In this document: positions 17,516 through 27,053 of the stretch, piece by piece
How the letters are laid out: the number at the start of each line of letters is the position of its first letter
How positions within the stretch are numbered: the first letter of the stretch is position 1
NCBI GenBank assembly: GCA_947474805.1
Contig: CANJKM010000006.1
Coordinates: 1 to 34,809 of the forward strand
Reading direction: 5' to 3'
Source of the DNA: Caulobacterales bacterium
GTDB taxonomy: Bacteria; Pseudomonadota; Alphaproteobacteria; Caulobacterales; Caulobacteraceae
DNA length: 34,809 nt
Notes under the pieces: generated by a model
Database searches by the model: none
The model's input: the letters and a program-made list of their open reading frames with translations, nothing else
What the model was told of the DNA's origin: nothing
Position numbers and translations under genes: made by a program

Positions 17516-18792
17516 ACTAGGCGCGGCACGACATAGGGGCCTTCGGGGATGAAGGCGACGGCAGGGTCGCCCGAGGCCGCCACGCTGCGCGCGATCGCGG
17601 CGGCGAGATCGGCGATGATCTCCACGCCGGTAAGGGCCTGTTCGCCTTCGGTCAGGCCTGGGGCGTAGAGCTGAATTCTGCCCTTACGCATGGGCTTGAG
17701 CTGCATCTCGGTCTGCCACTCGTCGATGTCGGCCAGCGACTTGGCGGCGATGGTCGCTAGGAACCGGTCGGGCCCGAGCTCGACCAGCCGGGCCTGCGCC
17801 TCCCGGAATTCGGGCGAGCCAAATCCCTCGGAACAGGCCGAGGCTACGATCAATGTGCCGCCCGGCTCCAGGATATCGAGCGGCGTCACCATCGACTTGA
17901 TGGTCTGGTAGTAGGTCTTGTCGAGCGGATAGCCGGCGCTGGATGTCACCACCGTCTTGTATCGGCGCGGGGTCGGGGCGCGCACCCCGTCCTCGACGAA
18001 GCGGACGGCGTCGGCGTGGCTGGCCAGCACCTCGCCGAAACTGACCTTCACCAGGTCGCGGTCCTCGTCGAGCACGGTGTTGACCGCATAGGCCTCCCCG
18101 ACCTTCTTCAAGACCTCCAGCTGCTCCTCGTGCAGCGGGTTGCCGATCAGGTTGCACTGGACCGCCAGCGGGTCGGACATGAAGCGCGAGGAGTGGAAGG
18201 TGCGGATGGTCTTATGCCCCGCCACGCCCGGCGCGATCACCTTGCGGCCGCCAGACCAGCCAGCCATGAAGTGCGGCTCCACCAAGCCGGTGACCACGCG
18301 CAGGTCGGCTTCCATGAACACCCGGTTGACGAAGACCGGCGTGGCGCGCGTCGGGGTCGGGCCAAGGTCGACCATGGCCTGATCGTCGCGGGCGTAGTGG
18401 TTCAAAACCTCGACATTCGCCGTCACCCAGGGATCGCCGACCAGCTCCTCCAGCTCCTCGCCGAGGTTGGGGCGATGAAGCCCGGTGGCGATCAGCACCT
18501 TGATCTCAGACGCCGGCACGCCCGCGCCCATCAGCCCTTCGATCAGGGGCCGAAGAAAGAGGTGGTTCGGCACCGGCCTCGTGATGTCGCAGATGACGAT
18601 GCAGGCGCTCTTCCGGCCCCTGATCAGCTCGGCGTAGGGGGCGGAGCCGACGGGATTGGACAGGGCGTCGAGCACCGCCGCGCGCCCGTCCGCCAGTTTA
18701 GCGAAGGCTGTCTTGTGCAGGACGGTCGCCTCGACGCCCTCGGGCAAGTCGACGCCCAGATGGCCCCGGTCGAAGGCGAGGTCGACGCGCAT
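17512..18792 (-). CDS. LarA-type nickel-pincer 2-hydroxyacid racemase homologue
   Basis: A 426-aa LarA/DUF2088 protein. LarA interconverts L- and D-lactate using a Ni pincer nucleotide; homologues act on other 2-hydroxyacids. The pincer-binding and catalytic residues are all visible and nearly co-numbered with the Lactiplantibacillus enzyme: R72 (DITRPVP), H106 (ATGLHRPN), H174 (VEPHFMAGWSGGRK), K184 (the pincer-linked Lys), H200 (TIRTFHSS), Q296 and K299 (DKTYYQTIKSM). The start is ATG at 18792, overlapping the malate synthase stop as TGATG, so it is the last gene of the glc operon. A TTG three bases upstream is the alternative. No larB, larC or larE cofactor genes lie in this window. The substrate is inferred to be lactate, glycerate or malate. 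Confidence 0.88.
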   Translation of the reverse strand: MRVDLAFDRGHLGVDLPEGVEATVLHKTAFAKLADGRAAVLDALSNPVGSAPYAELIRGRKSACIVICDITRPVPNHLFLRPLIEGLMGAGVPASEIKVLIATGLHRPNLGEELEELVGDPWVTANVEVLNHYARDDQAMVDLGPTPTRATPVFVNRVFMEADLRVVTGLVEPHFMAGWSGGRKVIAPGVAGHKTIRTFHSSRFMSDPLAVQCNLIGNPLHEEQLEVLKKVGEAYAVNTVLDEDRDLVKVSFGEVLASHADAVRFVEDGVRAPTPRRYKTVVTSSAGYPLDKTYYQTIKSMVTPLDILEPGGTLIVASACSEGFGSPEFREAQARLVELGPDRFLATIAAKSLADIDEWQTEMQLKPMRKGRIQLYAPGLTEGEQALTGVEIIADLAAAIARSVAASGDPAVAFIPEGPYVVPRLV

Positions 18793-20918
18793 CAATGCTC
18801 CGCCTTGGCCCGCTGCCGGAACCTGTGCAGCAGGGGCTCGGTGTAGCCGCTCGGCTGGGCCACGCCTTCGAACACCAGCGCGCGCGCTGCCTGGAAGGCG
18901 AGGCTCTTGTCCTCACGGCCGGCCATCGGCTGGTAGAGCGGATCGCCCGCGTTCTGGCCGTCGACCTTGGCGGCCATACGCTTGAGCGCCGCGTCGATCT
19001 GTTCGGCCGTGGCGACGCCGTGCAGCATCCAGTTGGCCATATGCTGGCTGGAGATCCGCAGGGTGGCGCGGTCCTCCATCAGGCCGATGTCGTGGATGTC
19101 GGGCACCTTGGAGCAGCCGACGCCCTGGTCGATCCAGCGGACTACGTAGCCGAGGATGCCCTGGGCGTTGTTGTCGAGTTCGTCGGCGACGTCCTTGGCG
19201 GTCCAGTTGCGACCCGGCTCGGCCAGCGGGATGGTCAGGAGATCGCCCAGCGGCGCGACCGGCTCGGCCGCCCGCTCGGCCTGGCGCTTGAAGACATCGA
19301 CCTGATGGTAGTGGGTCGCGTGCAGCACGGCGGCGGTGGGGGAGGGCACCCAGGCGGTGTTGGCGCCGCTCATCGGGTGGCCGATCTTCTGGACCAGCAT
19401 GTCGGCCATGCGGTCCGGCGCGGCCCACATGCCCTTACCGATCTGGGCCTTGCCCGATAGGCCGCAGGCGAGGCCGATCTGAACATTGCGGTCCTCATAG
19501 GCCTTGATCCAGGCCGAGGCCCGCATCTCGGCCTTGGCGACCATGGCGCCCGCGCGCATCGAGGTGTGCATCTCGTCGCCGGTGCGGTCGAGGAAGCCGG
19601 TGTTGATGAAGACCAGACGCTCGCGCACGGCGTGTATGCAGGCGGCGAGGTTGGCGCTGGTGCGGCGCTCCTCGTCCATCAGGCCGAGCTTGATGGTGTG
19701 GCGTGCAAGGCCAAGCATGTCCTCGACGCCGTCGAAGAGCCGGTTGGCGAACTCGGCCTCGTCGGGGCCGTGCATCTTGGGTTTGACGATGTAGATGGAG
19801 CCGGCGCGGCTGTTGATGAACTGGCCCTGGCGCTTCAGATCGTGCATCGCGATCAGGCTGGTGCAGACCGCGTCGAGGACGCCTTCGAAGGCTTCCGAGC
19901 CATCCGGCAGCAGGACCGCCGGCGTGGTCATCAGATGGCCGACGTTGCGCACGAACAGCAGGCTGCGGCCGGGCAGGACCAGCTCGCCTCCGCCGATGGC
20001 GGTGTAGGCGCGGTCAGGCTCCAGGGCGCGGGTCATGGCCTTGCCGCCCTTGTCGAAGGTGGCCGCGAGGTCGCCCGTCATCAGCCCGAGCCAATTGCGA
20101 TAGGCCTCGGCCTTGTCCTCGCCGTCGACCACGGCGACAGAGTCCTCAAGATCGACGATGGTCGAGAGGGCCGCCTCCAGGATCACATCCGAAATCCCGA
20201 CCGGATCGGTCTTGCCGATCGGGTGACCGCGGTCGACCACGAGCTCGATGTGCAGGCCATAGTGCTTGAGCAGCACCGCCGAGGGATTGGCGGCGTCGCC
20301 GCGATAGCCGACCAGGGCGGCGGGGTCTTTCAGCTTGAGCTGGGCGACGCCGAGGTCGCTCACATCCGCCCAGGCGCCCGATTGCAGGGGGGCGGCCTCG
20401 TCCAGGAAGGCCCTGGCCTTGGCGATCACGGCTGCGCCGCGGACCGGATCATAGCCCTTGCCGACTGCCGCGCCGGGCAGGGCGTCTGTTCCGTAGAGGG
20501 CGTCATAAAGGCTGCCCCAGCGGGCATTGGCGGCGTTAAGGACGAAGCGGGCGTTCAGCACCGGCACCACGAGCTGTGGTCCGGCGAGGCGCGCGACCTC
20601 GTCGTCGACGTTCATGGGGCTGACGGAGAAGGGCGCGGGCTCGGGGGCCAGATAGCCGATCTCGCGCAGGAAGGCTTGATAGGCCGCCGGGTCGGGCTTG
20701 CCGGGGTTCGTCAGGTGCCAGGCGTCGATTCGCGACTGCAGCGCGTCGCGGGTCGCCAGGAGCTCGCGGTTCACCCGGGTCGCGTGCGCGTAGATGCCGG
20801 CGAGGCCCGACCAGAAGCGTTCGGCTCCGATGCCCGTGCCCGGCAGGGCCTCGGCTTCGATAAAGTCGGCCAGGGCCTTGTCGACCTTCAGCCCCTCGCG
20901 GTCGAGATAGGCGGTCAT
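18792..20918 (-). CDS. glcB: Malate synthase G
   Basis: Condenses glyoxylate with acetyl-CoA to malate in the cytoplasm. At 708 aa it has the usual length of isoform G (E. coli 723). Motifs include [37 protein letters not shown] with the catalytic Arg, [22 protein letters not shown] with the Mg-binding Glu region, [15 protein letters not shown], and the C-terminal [21 protein letters not shown] with the catalytic Asp. The start ATG overlaps the glcG stop by four bases (ATGA) and its stop overlaps the LarA-like start, so it is translationally coupled on both sides. Confidence 0.96.
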   Translation of the reverse strand: MTAYLDREGLKVDKALADFIEAEALPGTGIGAERFWSGLAGIYAHATRVNRELLATRDALQSRIDAWHLTNPGKPDPAAYQAFLREIGYLAPEPAPFSVSPMNVDDEVARLAGPQLVVPVLNARFVLNAANARWGSLYDALYGTDALPGAAVGKGYDPVRGAAVIAKARAFLDEAAPLQSGAWADVSDLGVAQLKLKDPAALVGYRGDAANPSAVLLKHYGLHIELVVDRGHPIGKTDPVGISDVILEAALSTIVDLEDSVAVVDGEDKAEAYRNWLGLMTGDLAATFDKGGKAMTRALEPDRAYTAIGGGELVLPGRSLLFVRNVGHLMTTPAVLLPDGSEAFEGVLDAVCTSLIAMHDLKRQGQFINSRAGSIYIVKPKMHGPDEAEFANRLFDGVEDMLGLARHTIKLGLMDEERRTSANLAACIHAVRERLVFINTGFLDRTGDEMHTSMRAGAMVAKAEMRASAWIKAYEDRNVQIGLACGLSGKAQIGKGMWAAPDRMADMLVQKIGHPMSGANTAWVPSPTAAVLHATHYHQVDVFKRQAERAAEPVAPLGDLLTIPLAEPGRNWTAKDVADELDNNAQGILGYVVRWIDQGVGCSKVPDIHDIGLMEDRATLRISSQHMANWMLHGVATAEQIDAALKRMAAKVDGQNAGDPLYQPMAGREDKSLAFQAARALVFEGVAQPSGYTEPLLHRFRQRAKAEH

Positions 20919-21340
20919 TGGCTGCAGAGGCCCGCGGCCGCGATCCCGGCCAGGGCGCAGGTCTCGTCGTTGTCGGAAGTGTCGCCCGAGACGCCGACCG
21001 CGCCGATGACTTCGCCGTCCTGGTTCAGCACCAGCACGCCGCCCGCGGCGGCGATCATTCCCATCGGGGCGTTGGCGGCGGCGCTGGCCATGAAGCCGGG
21101 CCGGGCCTTGGATAGCTCCTCGAGCGCGCGCGAGGGGCGGCCCATCTGCAGAGCGCCGGCGGCCTTGCCCGTGGCCAGGGCGAAGCGGCCGAAGGGCGAG
21201 GGGTCCTGGCGCTGGAAGGCGACCACATGGGCGCCGGGATCGAGCACGGCCACGCCGAGCGGTGCGAGGTTCATTTCCGCCGCCTTGGCGAAGGCGGCTT
21301 CGATGATGGTGTTGGCCTGAGCGAGGCTGATGCGGGTCAT
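20915..21340 (-). CDS. glcG: GlcG/HbpS-family protein
   Basis: A 141-aa DUF336 protein with the family pattern [66 protein letters not shown]. HbpS homologues bind haem, and GlcG is a constant companion of glycolate oxidase genes, with its role unsettled. It lies between glcF and glcB with four-base ATGA overlaps on each side. Confidence 0.92.
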   Translation of the reverse strand: MTRISLAQANTIIEAAFAKAAEMNLAPLGVAVLDPGAHVVAFQRQDPSPFGRFALATGKAAGALQMGRPSRALEELSKARPGFMASAAANAPMGMIAAAGGVLVLNQDGEVIGAVGVSGDTSDNDETCALAGIAAAGLCSQ

Positions 21341-22647
21341 GAGAGTCTCCGAGAAAAATCGTGGCCCGCCAGGGCCGGGGGAAGGGGGCCGCCGGTCGCC
21401 CAGTCGATCAGCTCGACCGTGTGGACCACGGGAATGTTTGCGCCGCTGGCGATTTGGACCATGCAGCCGATATTACCGGCGGCGATGATATCGGGCGACA
21501 AGGCCTCGATGTTAAACAGTTTTCGATCGCGCAATTGAGCCGCGATCTTGGGCTGCATGATGTTGTAGGTGCCGGCTGAGCCGCAGCAGAGGTGGCCCTC
21601 GGCGGGACTGGCGACGGTGAAGCCGGCGGCGGCCAGGAGCTGCTTCGGCGCCTCGGTCACCGATTGGCCGTGCTGGAGCGAGCAGGCCGAATGGTAAGCG
21701 ACCTTGAGTCCCCGCCCGTCGCCGGGCGGCAGGGGCGCATCGGCCAGCACCTCGGTGATGTCCTTGGCCAGGGCCGAGACCCGCGCGGCCTTTTCGGCGT
21801 AGGCCGGGTCGGCGCGCAGCATGAAGCCGTAGTCCTTTATCGTCGTGCCGCAGCCCGAGACGGTGACGACGATGGCGTCGAGGCCGTTCGTGTCGATCTC
21901 GCGGGTCCACAGGTCGACGTTGCGGCGAGCCGCTTCCAGCGCCGCCTCGTGGCGCCCCATGTGATGTACGAGCGATCCGCAGCAGGCCTCCCCAGGGACG
22001 AAGGCCACATGGAGCCCGGCCCTGTTCAGCACCCGCACCGCCGCCGCCCGGATTCCAGGACGCAGCACCGGCTCGGCGCAACCCTGCAGCAGGGCGACGC
22101 GGCCCCGGCGCACGGGGGCCGGAGAGGTCTCTGGCGCGACCGGCCTCGCCTGGGTGCGGGGGGTGAGGGCGAACATGGCGGCGACGGGCGGGCCGACGAT
22201 CAGGGCGCCGATGGGCGCCGCCGGTCGTGTCAGCCGCGCGAGCGCCAGGGCCAGGCGGAAGCGTTTGGGATTGGGCAGGACCCAGGCCAGCAGGCTGCGC
22301 ATCAGCCGCTCGCGCCAGGGCCGCTTGTAGCGTTCCTCGATATAGGCCCGGGCGTGATCGACGAGGTGCATGTAGTTCACGTCGGACGGGCAGGTGGTCA
22401 TGCACGACAGGCAGGACAGGCAGCGGTCGATATGGAGCACCACCTCGGCCGTCGGCTGGGCCTCGGTCTCCAGCATCTCCTTCATCAGATAGATGCGGCC
22501 GCGCGGGCCATCGAGTTCGTCGCCGAGCAGGAGATAGGTCGGGCAGGTGGCGGTGCAGAAGCCGCAGTGGACGCAGCGGCGGATCACCGCCGCCGAGGCG
22601 GCCATCTCGGGATCAGCCAGCTGGGCGGGCGAAAACCTAGTCTGCAT
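21337..22647 (-). CDS. glcF: Glycolate oxidase iron-sulfur subunit
   Basis: A 436-aa electron-transfer subunit of glycolate oxidase. There are two 4Fe-4S motifs near the N-terminus ([12 protein letters not shown] and [17 protein letters not shown]) and two CCG-type cysteine domains ([13 protein letters not shown] and [13 protein letters not shown]). The chosen start, ATG at 22647 ([14 protein letters not shown]), matches the usual GlcF N-terminus; the frame extends further upstream only inside glcE. It overlaps the end of glcE by 11 bases. It passes electrons from the GlcD/GlcE flavins to the quinone pool. Confidence 0.95.
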   Translation of the reverse strand: MQTRFSPAQLADPEMAASAAVIRRCVHCGFCTATCPTYLLLGDELDGPRGRIYLMKEMLETEAQPTAEVVLHIDRCLSCLSCMTTCPSDVNYMHLVDHARAYIEERYKRPWRERLMRSLLAWVLPNPKRFRLALALARLTRPAAPIGALIVGPPVAAMFALTPRTQARPVAPETSPAPVRRGRVALLQGCAEPVLRPGIRAAAVRVLNRAGLHVAFVPGEACCGSLVHHMGRHEAALEAARRNVDLWTREIDTNGLDAIVVTVSGCGTTIKDYGFMLRADPAYAEKAARVSALAKDITEVLADAPLPPGDGRGLKVAYHSACSLQHGQSVTEAPKQLLAAAGFTVASPAEGHLCCGSAGTYNIMQPKIAAQLRDRKLFNIEALSPDIIAAGNIGCMVQIASGANIPVVHTVELIDWATGGPLPPALAGHDFSRRLS

Positions 22648-23794
22648 GGCGCGTGTCCAGGAAGCGGCCGGTCTCGAACACGCCCGAGGGGTCGAAGGCC
22701 GCGCGTATGCGGGCCTCCAGCCGCGCAACCCCCGACGGCAGGGGATGCAGGAAGGGCGTCGCCGCCCTCAGCCTCTCGTCGGCGCGGACCAGGACGGCGT
22801 GGCCCCCGGCCGCCCCGGCCGCGGCGCGGACCAGGGCCGGGTCGCCGTCGAAGGTCAGCCAGGTCAGGCCGCCGGCCCAGTCGAACAGCCAGCGCGCGCC
22901 ATGCGGTGCCAGGGCCTCCACCACCATCGGCCCGCCCGAGGGCGGGGTGTTGATCCGCCAGAGCGGCCGGCCGTCGTCGAGCGGCGCGAGGGTCTTCAGG
23001 TCATTCCAGAGCGCGTCGGCGTCGGCGCCCGACAGGGCCATGGGGGCTCCCAGATCGCTCCACAGCGCCCGAACCATCTCGACCCGCGCGGCGATGGAGG
23101 GGCCAAAACCCTCAAGCCGGATCGCCGTGAGCGAACTGCGCGCGCCCGGCAGGACGGCGGCGGCCTGGATGTCGGTCGGGGCGGCCAGCACGCGGGCGAG
23201 CGCCGCCTGGGCCGCCTTGGGCGTGAGGCCGTCCAGAGCCAGTGTGGTCCGTTCGCGGCCCTTGGGCAGCACCTTCAGCGTCACCTCGGTCATGGCGAAC
23301 AGCCGCCCCCAGCTGCCGGCGGCCAGCTTGGGCAGGTCGTAGCCGGTGACGTTCTTCACGACCTTGGCCCCGGCGACGAAGCGTTCGCCCCGGCCCGAGA
23401 CCGCCTCGAAACCCAGCAGGTGATCGCGCGCTCCGCCGGCCGAGAGGCGGCGCGAGCCGGAAACCCCTGCCGCGACAACACCGCCGATGGTGGCCGCGCC
23501 GACGGCCTGGCCGAAGATGGGGCCGTGGTCGAAGGGCTCGAACGCCAGGTGCTGGCCCTCGGCGTCGAGCAGGGCTTCGATCGTCGATAAGGGCGTTCCG
23601 GCCCCAGCGGTCAGCACGAGTTCGGGAGGGTCGTAGTCGATCACGGCGCCAAAGCTGGTCATGTCGAGGATGGCCGCCTCGTGCGGGGCGCCGATCAGGA
23701 CCTTGGAGCCGCCGCCCCTTATTTCCAGCGTCTCGCCGGCGCGGGCCGCGTCGAAGATGGCGTCGATGACGTCGTCCGTGGTTTCGGGCTTCAT
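22637..23794 (-). CDS. glcE: Glycolate oxidase FAD-binding subunit
   Basis: A 385-aa flavoprotein subunit. The N-terminal FAD-binding half has [47 protein letters not shown] and [20 protein letters not shown], all typical of GlcE. The C-terminal part ends [20 protein letters not shown]. The ATG at 23794 overlaps the glcD stop as TGATG. The frame stays open far upstream in this GC-rich DNA, but only in the shadow of glcD. Confidence 0.94.
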   Translation of the reverse strand: MKPETTDDVIDAIFDAARAGETLEIRGGGSKVLIGAPHEAAILDMTSFGAVIDYDPPELVLTAGAGTPLSTIEALLDAEGQHLAFEPFDHGPIFGQAVGAATIGGVVAAGVSGSRRLSAGGARDHLLGFEAVSGRGERFVAGAKVVKNVTGYDLPKLAAGSWGRLFAMTEVTLKVLPKGRERTTLALDGLTPKAAQAALARVLAAPTDIQAAAVLPGARSSLTAIRLEGFGPSIAARVEMVRALWSDLGAPMALSGADADALWNDLKTLAPLDDGRPLWRINTPPSGGPMVVEALAPHGARWLFDWAGGLTWLTFDGDPALVRAAAGAAGGHAVLVRADERLRAATPFLHPLPSGVARLEARIRAAFDPSGVFETGRFLDTRHAD

Positions 23795-25287
23795 CAGAAC
23801 CGCGGCAGTTCGGGAAAGCGCATCTGGCCGCCGTGGACATGGGTGCGTCCGAGCTCGGCGCAGCGGTGCAGGGTCGGGAAGACCTTGCCCGGATTGAGCA
23901 GCAGCTCCGGGTCGAAGGCGCATTTGACCCGCTGCTGATGCGCAAGGTCGGTCTGCGTGAACATCACCGGCATCAGGTCGCGTTTCTCGATCCCCACTCC
24001 GTGCTCGCCTGTCAGCACCCCGCCGACCTCGACGCAGAGCCGCAGGATGTCCGACCCGAAGGCCTCGGCGCGGTCGAGCTCTCCCGGCGCGTTGGCGTCG
24101 TAGAGGATCAGGGGGTGCAGATTGCCGTCGCCGGCGTGGAAGACATTGGCGACCGCCAGGCCATGGACCTTGGAGAGGGCGGTCATCCGGGTCAGGACCT
24201 CGGGCAGACGCCGGCGCGGGATGGTGCCGTCCATGCAATAGAAGTCGGGCGCTATGCGTCCCATGGCCGGGAAGGCCGCCTTCCGGCCGGCCCAGAAGGA
24301 CAAGCGCTCGGTCTCGTTGGTCGAGGCGCGGCAGGAGACGGCGCCGTTGCGCAGCGCAATGGCTTGCACCGCCTCGACCAGGTGGTCGCACTCGGCCCCC
24401 GGGCCGTCGAGCTCGACGATCAGCAGGGCGTCCACGTCGAGCGGATAGCCGACATTGACGAAGGCCTCGGCGGCCGCGATGGCCGGGCGGTCCATCATCT
24501 CCATCCCGGACGGGATCACCCCAGCGGCGATCACGTCGGCGACGCACTGGCCGCCCTGCTCCACGGTCGGGAAGCCGATCAGAAGGGCGCGCGCGGTCTG
24601 GGGCTTGGGCAGGATGCGGACGGTGACCTCGGTGACGACCGCCAGCAAGCCCTCGGACCCCACCATGAGTCCGACCAGATCCAGCCCGGCCGGATCGAGG
24701 TGGCCGCCGCCCAGCCGCAGCACCTCGCCGTCTATGGTCACGATCTCCAGCCCGATGACGTTGTTGGTGGTCAGGCCATACTTCAGGCAGTGCACGCCGC
24801 CGGAGTTCTCTGCGACATTTCCGCCGATGGAGCAGGCGATCTGGCTGGAGGGGTCGGGGGCGTAATAGAAGCCGGCCGCTTCGACGGCGCGGGTCACGGC
24901 CAGGTTGGTCACGCCGGGCTGAACCACGGCGGTGCGGTTCTCATAGTCGACCGCCAGGATGCGGTTGAAGCGGGCCATACAGAGCAGGACCGAATCGGCC
25001 AGGGGCAGGGACCCGCCCGAAAGCGAGGTGCCTGCGCCGCGCGGCACCACCTTCACGCCTTCCCTGCGACACCATGACAGGACCGCCGCGACCTGCTCCA
25101 CCGTGGTGGGCAGGACGGCGACCATCGGCGGTTGGCGATAGGCCGTCAGAGCGTCGGTTTCATAGGCCTTGAGACTGGGCGGATCGCTGATCACGCCTTC
25201 GCCTGGAACAATAGCCCGTAGGGCCGCGACAATCTGCTCGCGGCGGGCGAGGACGGCCTGATCCGGCGCTGGCATGCAGATGGTCAT
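23794..25287 (-). CDS. glcD: Glycolate oxidase catalytic subunit (FAD)
   Basis: A 497-aa FAD-dependent 2-hydroxyacid dehydrogenase, the same length as E. coli GlcD (499). It oxidises glycolate to glyoxylate, and the family also takes D-lactate. FAD_binding_4 motifs: VVPRGAGTSLSGGSLPLADS, PDPSSQIACSIGGNVAENSGG, GLMVGSEGLLAVVTEVTVR. The C-terminal FAD-oxidase domain contains HAGDGNLHPLILYD and VLTGEHGVGIEKRDLM and ends with the substrate-domain FDPELLLNPGKVFP. The start is ATG at 25287 (MTICMPAPDQ) after AGGAGGAAGGG. First gene of the minus-strand operon glcDEFGB-larA-like; divergent from the FNR-boxed membrane operon. Confidence 0.96.
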   Translation of the reverse strand: MTICMPAPDQAVLARREQIVAALRAIVPGEGVISDPPSLKAYETDALTAYRQPPMVAVLPTTVEQVAAVLSWCRREGVKVVPRGAGTSLSGGSLPLADSVLLCMARFNRILAVDYENRTAVVQPGVTNLAVTRAVEAAGFYYAPDPSSQIACSIGGNVAENSGGVHCLKYGLTTNNVIGLEIVTIDGEVLRLGGGHLDPAGLDLVGLMVGSEGLLAVVTEVTVRILPKPQTARALLIGFPTVEQGGQCVADVIAAGVIPSGMEMMDRPAIAAAEAFVNVGYPLDVDALLIVELDGPGAECDHLVEAVQAIALRNGAVSCRASTNETERLSFWAGRKAAFPAMGRIAPDFYCMDGTIPRRRLPEVLTRMTALSKVHGLAVANVFHAGDGNLHPLILYDANAPGELDRAEAFGSDILRLCVEVGGVLTGEHGVGIEKRDLMPVMFTQTDLAHQQRVKCAFDPELLLNPGKVFPTLHRCAELGRTHVHGGQMRFPELPRF

Positions 25288-25415
25288 GACGCCCTTCCTC
25301 CTGGAAAGGATTGGCGAGGTAAAGGCCCATATGGGATTATCCCCCTGGCCGCGCAGGGAACGTCCCACTGGCCGATGTTGCGCGAGACGCCATTGACGCC
25401 GTAAAAAAGAACGGC

Positions 25416-25429
25416 TTGATAGAGATCAA
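25416..25429. promoter_or_regulatory. Perfect FNR/FixK box in the glcD / membrane-operon gap
   Basis: TTGATAGAGATCAA is an exact match to TTGAT-N4-ATCAA. It lies 47 bp (centre) before the ATG at 25470, which at class II spacing implies a very short leader for the plus-strand operon. It lies 135 bp from the glcD start on the other strand. I see no good -10 at the ideal distance in either direction, so the direction of control is open; proximity favours the membrane operon. Nothing else stands out in 25288-25469 apart from a run of seven G just before the ATG. Confidence 0.75.
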
Positions 25430-25469
25430 TAATAACACGTCTGATCGGTGGTGATCGGCGGGGGGGCAT

Positions 25470-26876
25470 ATGCATCTGATACCGACGGATCCGTCGCACT
25501 TCCATTTGCTCGTGAGCGTCTTCCCCTCGGTTGGCCTCCTGTTCGCTCTGTGCCTGTTCACGGCGGCCATCGTCGCCAAGAACGCGCTGATGCAGCGGAT
25601 CAGCTTCTTCGTCTTCGGCGGTCTGGCCGTCCTCGGCGTGCCGACCTACCTCAGCGGTATGGGATCGATGAAGGGCCTGCCCGCGCGGCCCACCGTCTCG
25701 ATTGACGCCCTCAACTACCACTATCCCTGGTCGTTCGCCGCGTTCGCGGCGCTTGGGATCACCGGCGCTCTGGCGCTCTGGTCGCTGTGGAAGTCCTGGA
25801 AACTTGAGCGTCCGACCCAGAACTCGCTTCACCAGGTTCTCGGCTTCGGTCTTTTCACAGCCGTGCTGATGATCATCGTCGGCGAGCAGGGCTGGGAGAT
25901 CGCTCACCGCGAGCTGTTCCTGACGTTCAACTACGATCTGACGTCGGCGATCTGGTCGCACATCCACATCATCCTGAACCACTTCCCGACCGTGGGCTTT
26001 GTGTTCGGCCTGTTCTTCTACGCGGCCGGCCTGCTCCGGAAGAGCGACCTGATGCTCCGCAGCGGCCTTGTGCTGTTCGTGGCCTGCGCCGTTCTCGCCG
26101 CCACCACCTACGTCACCGGCACCGCGGCCATGCTGTCCCTGATCGACTACGAGCAGCCGGGGATCTCCCTGGTCCGGATCAATCAGCACCGCGACTTCGC
26201 GATCTACTCGCTGATCGGCCTGGCCTTTACCGGCGGCCTCTCCTGGTTCGAGATCTGGCGCTACCGCTACCTCGGCCGCTTCTCCAAGGTCTCGCTCTAC
26301 ACGGTGCTGGGTTTCGCCATCGTCACCTTCTTTGTCCTGGCCGAGACCGGTCACCTGGGCGGCCAGATCAACCACCCGGAAATCCGCGAGCTGGGCGAAA
26401 AGCTGCCCACCGATGCGGCGGCCTTCCTGGGTGCTAAGGTCGAGCTGGCGATCAACACCATCATCTGGTTCGTGCCTTGGCAGACGGTGCACTTCTTCGG
26501 CTACACTCTGGTGTTCGCCACCGTGCTCGCCGTGTCCCTGCGCATCTGGGGCGTCTGGAAGGGCATGTCCTTCTCGGCCGTCCACCGGCTGCTGCCGCTC
26601 GGCGCCTTCGGGGTTCTGTTCAACATCTTCAGCGGCATGCTGATGGTGATGGCCGATAGCCACCGCTATCTGAACGAGCTCGCCTTCTGGCCGAAGATGT
26701 TCTTCCTGCCGATCGGCGCGATCGCGGTGCTGTACTTCTCGCTTTCGGACAAGCTCTGGGCCACCAAGGCCGGGGACGACGCTCCGATGCTGGCCAAATG
26801 GGTCGCGGTTCTGGTCTTCGTTTCGTGGACCGTCGTGATCATGGGCGGGCGCCTTCTGCCCTACCTGTTGCTCTAG
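25470..26876 (+). CDS. 468-aa polytopic membrane protein with duplicated His-rich half and H-x16-R C-terminal domain
   Basis: I do not recognise a characterised protein. Residues 1-305 are an internal tandem repeat: SHFHLLVSVFPSVG (9-22) recurs as SHIHIILNHFPTVG (163-176); H84 (LNYHYPW) corresponds to H240 (INQHRDF); VLGFGLFT...H146 corresponds to VLGFAIVT...H302. Each half looks like a DUF2231-type four-helix unit. Residues about 325-468 are a third module with H341 (WQTVHFFGY), R358 (SLRIWG), Pro in RLLP, FSGMLM, K in FWPK, and the end GGRLLPYLL. These are the same spaced residues as in the proteins at 6737, 7292 and 27054. About 12 helices. The repeated membrane histidines suggest haem b or metal ligation (inference). 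It heads an operon with a 39-aa helix and a 163-aa paralogue of its third module, behind a perfect FNR box. Confidence 0.82.
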   Translation: MHLIPTDPSHFHLLVSVFPSVGLLFALCLFTAAIVAKNALMQRISFFVFGGLAVLGVPTYLSGMGSMKGLPARPTVSIDALNYHYPWSFAAFAALGITGALALWSLWKSWKLERPTQNSLHQVLGFGLFTAVLMIIVGEQGWEIAHRELFLTFNYDLTSAIWSHIHIILNHFPTVGFVFGLFFYAAGLLRKSDLMLRSGLVLFVACAVLAATTYVTGTAAMLSLIDYEQPGISLVRINQHRDFAIYSLIGLAFTGGLSWFEIWRYRYLGRFSKVSLYTVLGFAIVTFFVLAETGHLGGQINHPEIRELGEKLPTDAAAFLGAKVELAINTIIWFVPWQTVHFFGYTLVFATVLAVSLRIWGVWKGMSFSAVHRLLPLGAFGVLFNIFSGMLMVMADSHRYLNELAFWPKMFFLPIGAIAVLYFSLSDKLWATKAGDDAPMLAKWVAVLVFVSWTVVIMGGRLLPYLLL

Positions 26877-26893
26877 ACCGCGGAGGATCACAG

Positions 26894-27013
26894 ATGGTCG
26901 CGCTAAAGCTTTTCTCCGTCGTTATGGCCGTGGTGCTCGTGGTGCTTGGCATCGCGTTCGCGGGCCTGGTCCGCCTCAACAAGGCTGTCGATCAAAGCGA
27001 TCCCGGGGCCTAG
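26894..27013 (+). CDS. 39-aa single-helix membrane protein
   Basis: The ATG at 26894 has a good ribosome site, CGGAGGATCACAG, 17 bp after the stop of the 468-aa gene. The product MVALKLFSVV...GLVRLNKAVDQSDPGA has one transmembrane helix (about residues 4-27) and a short polar tail. Size and position resemble the small subunits of respiratory oxidases (CydX, CcoQ), but there is no sequence evidence for homology. A longer in-frame start at 26798 lies inside the previous gene and lacks a ribosome site. Confidence 0.75.
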   Translation: MVALKLFSVVMAVVLVVLGIAFAGLVRLNKAVDQSDPGA

Positions 27014-27028
27014 TCCGCTCAAGCGGAC
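27013..27028 (+). other. Intra-operon hairpin
   Basis: GTCCGC-TCAA-GCGGAC forms a six-bp stem between the 39-aa gene and the next start, with no U-tract after it. It is probably an mRNA stability or processing element, not a terminator. Confidence 0.4.
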
Positions 27029-27053
27029 GCAACGATAATAAGGGGGACCCTCA

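Noticed and set aside
19566-21320. Long plus-strand open frame (584 codons) opposite malate synthase and glcG
   Set aside because: It is the antisense shadow of two well-supported genes and has no recognisable motif or ribosome site.
22637-24547. 636-codon frame suggesting a GlcD-GlcE fusion
   Set aside because: The upstream half is a shadow of glcD in another frame; glcE begins at the ATG overlapping the glcD stop.
1727-25287. A purine-to-glyoxylate route linking the nucleobase permease with the glc operon
   Set aside because: Urate and allantoin catabolism can yield glyoxylate, but no such enzyme gene is in the window and the loci are over 10 kb apart, so the link is not supported.
26798-27013. 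71-aa version of the small membrane protein
   Set aside because: Its start lies inside the preceding gene with no ribosome site; the ATG at 26894 has a strong one and gives a clean single-helix protein.
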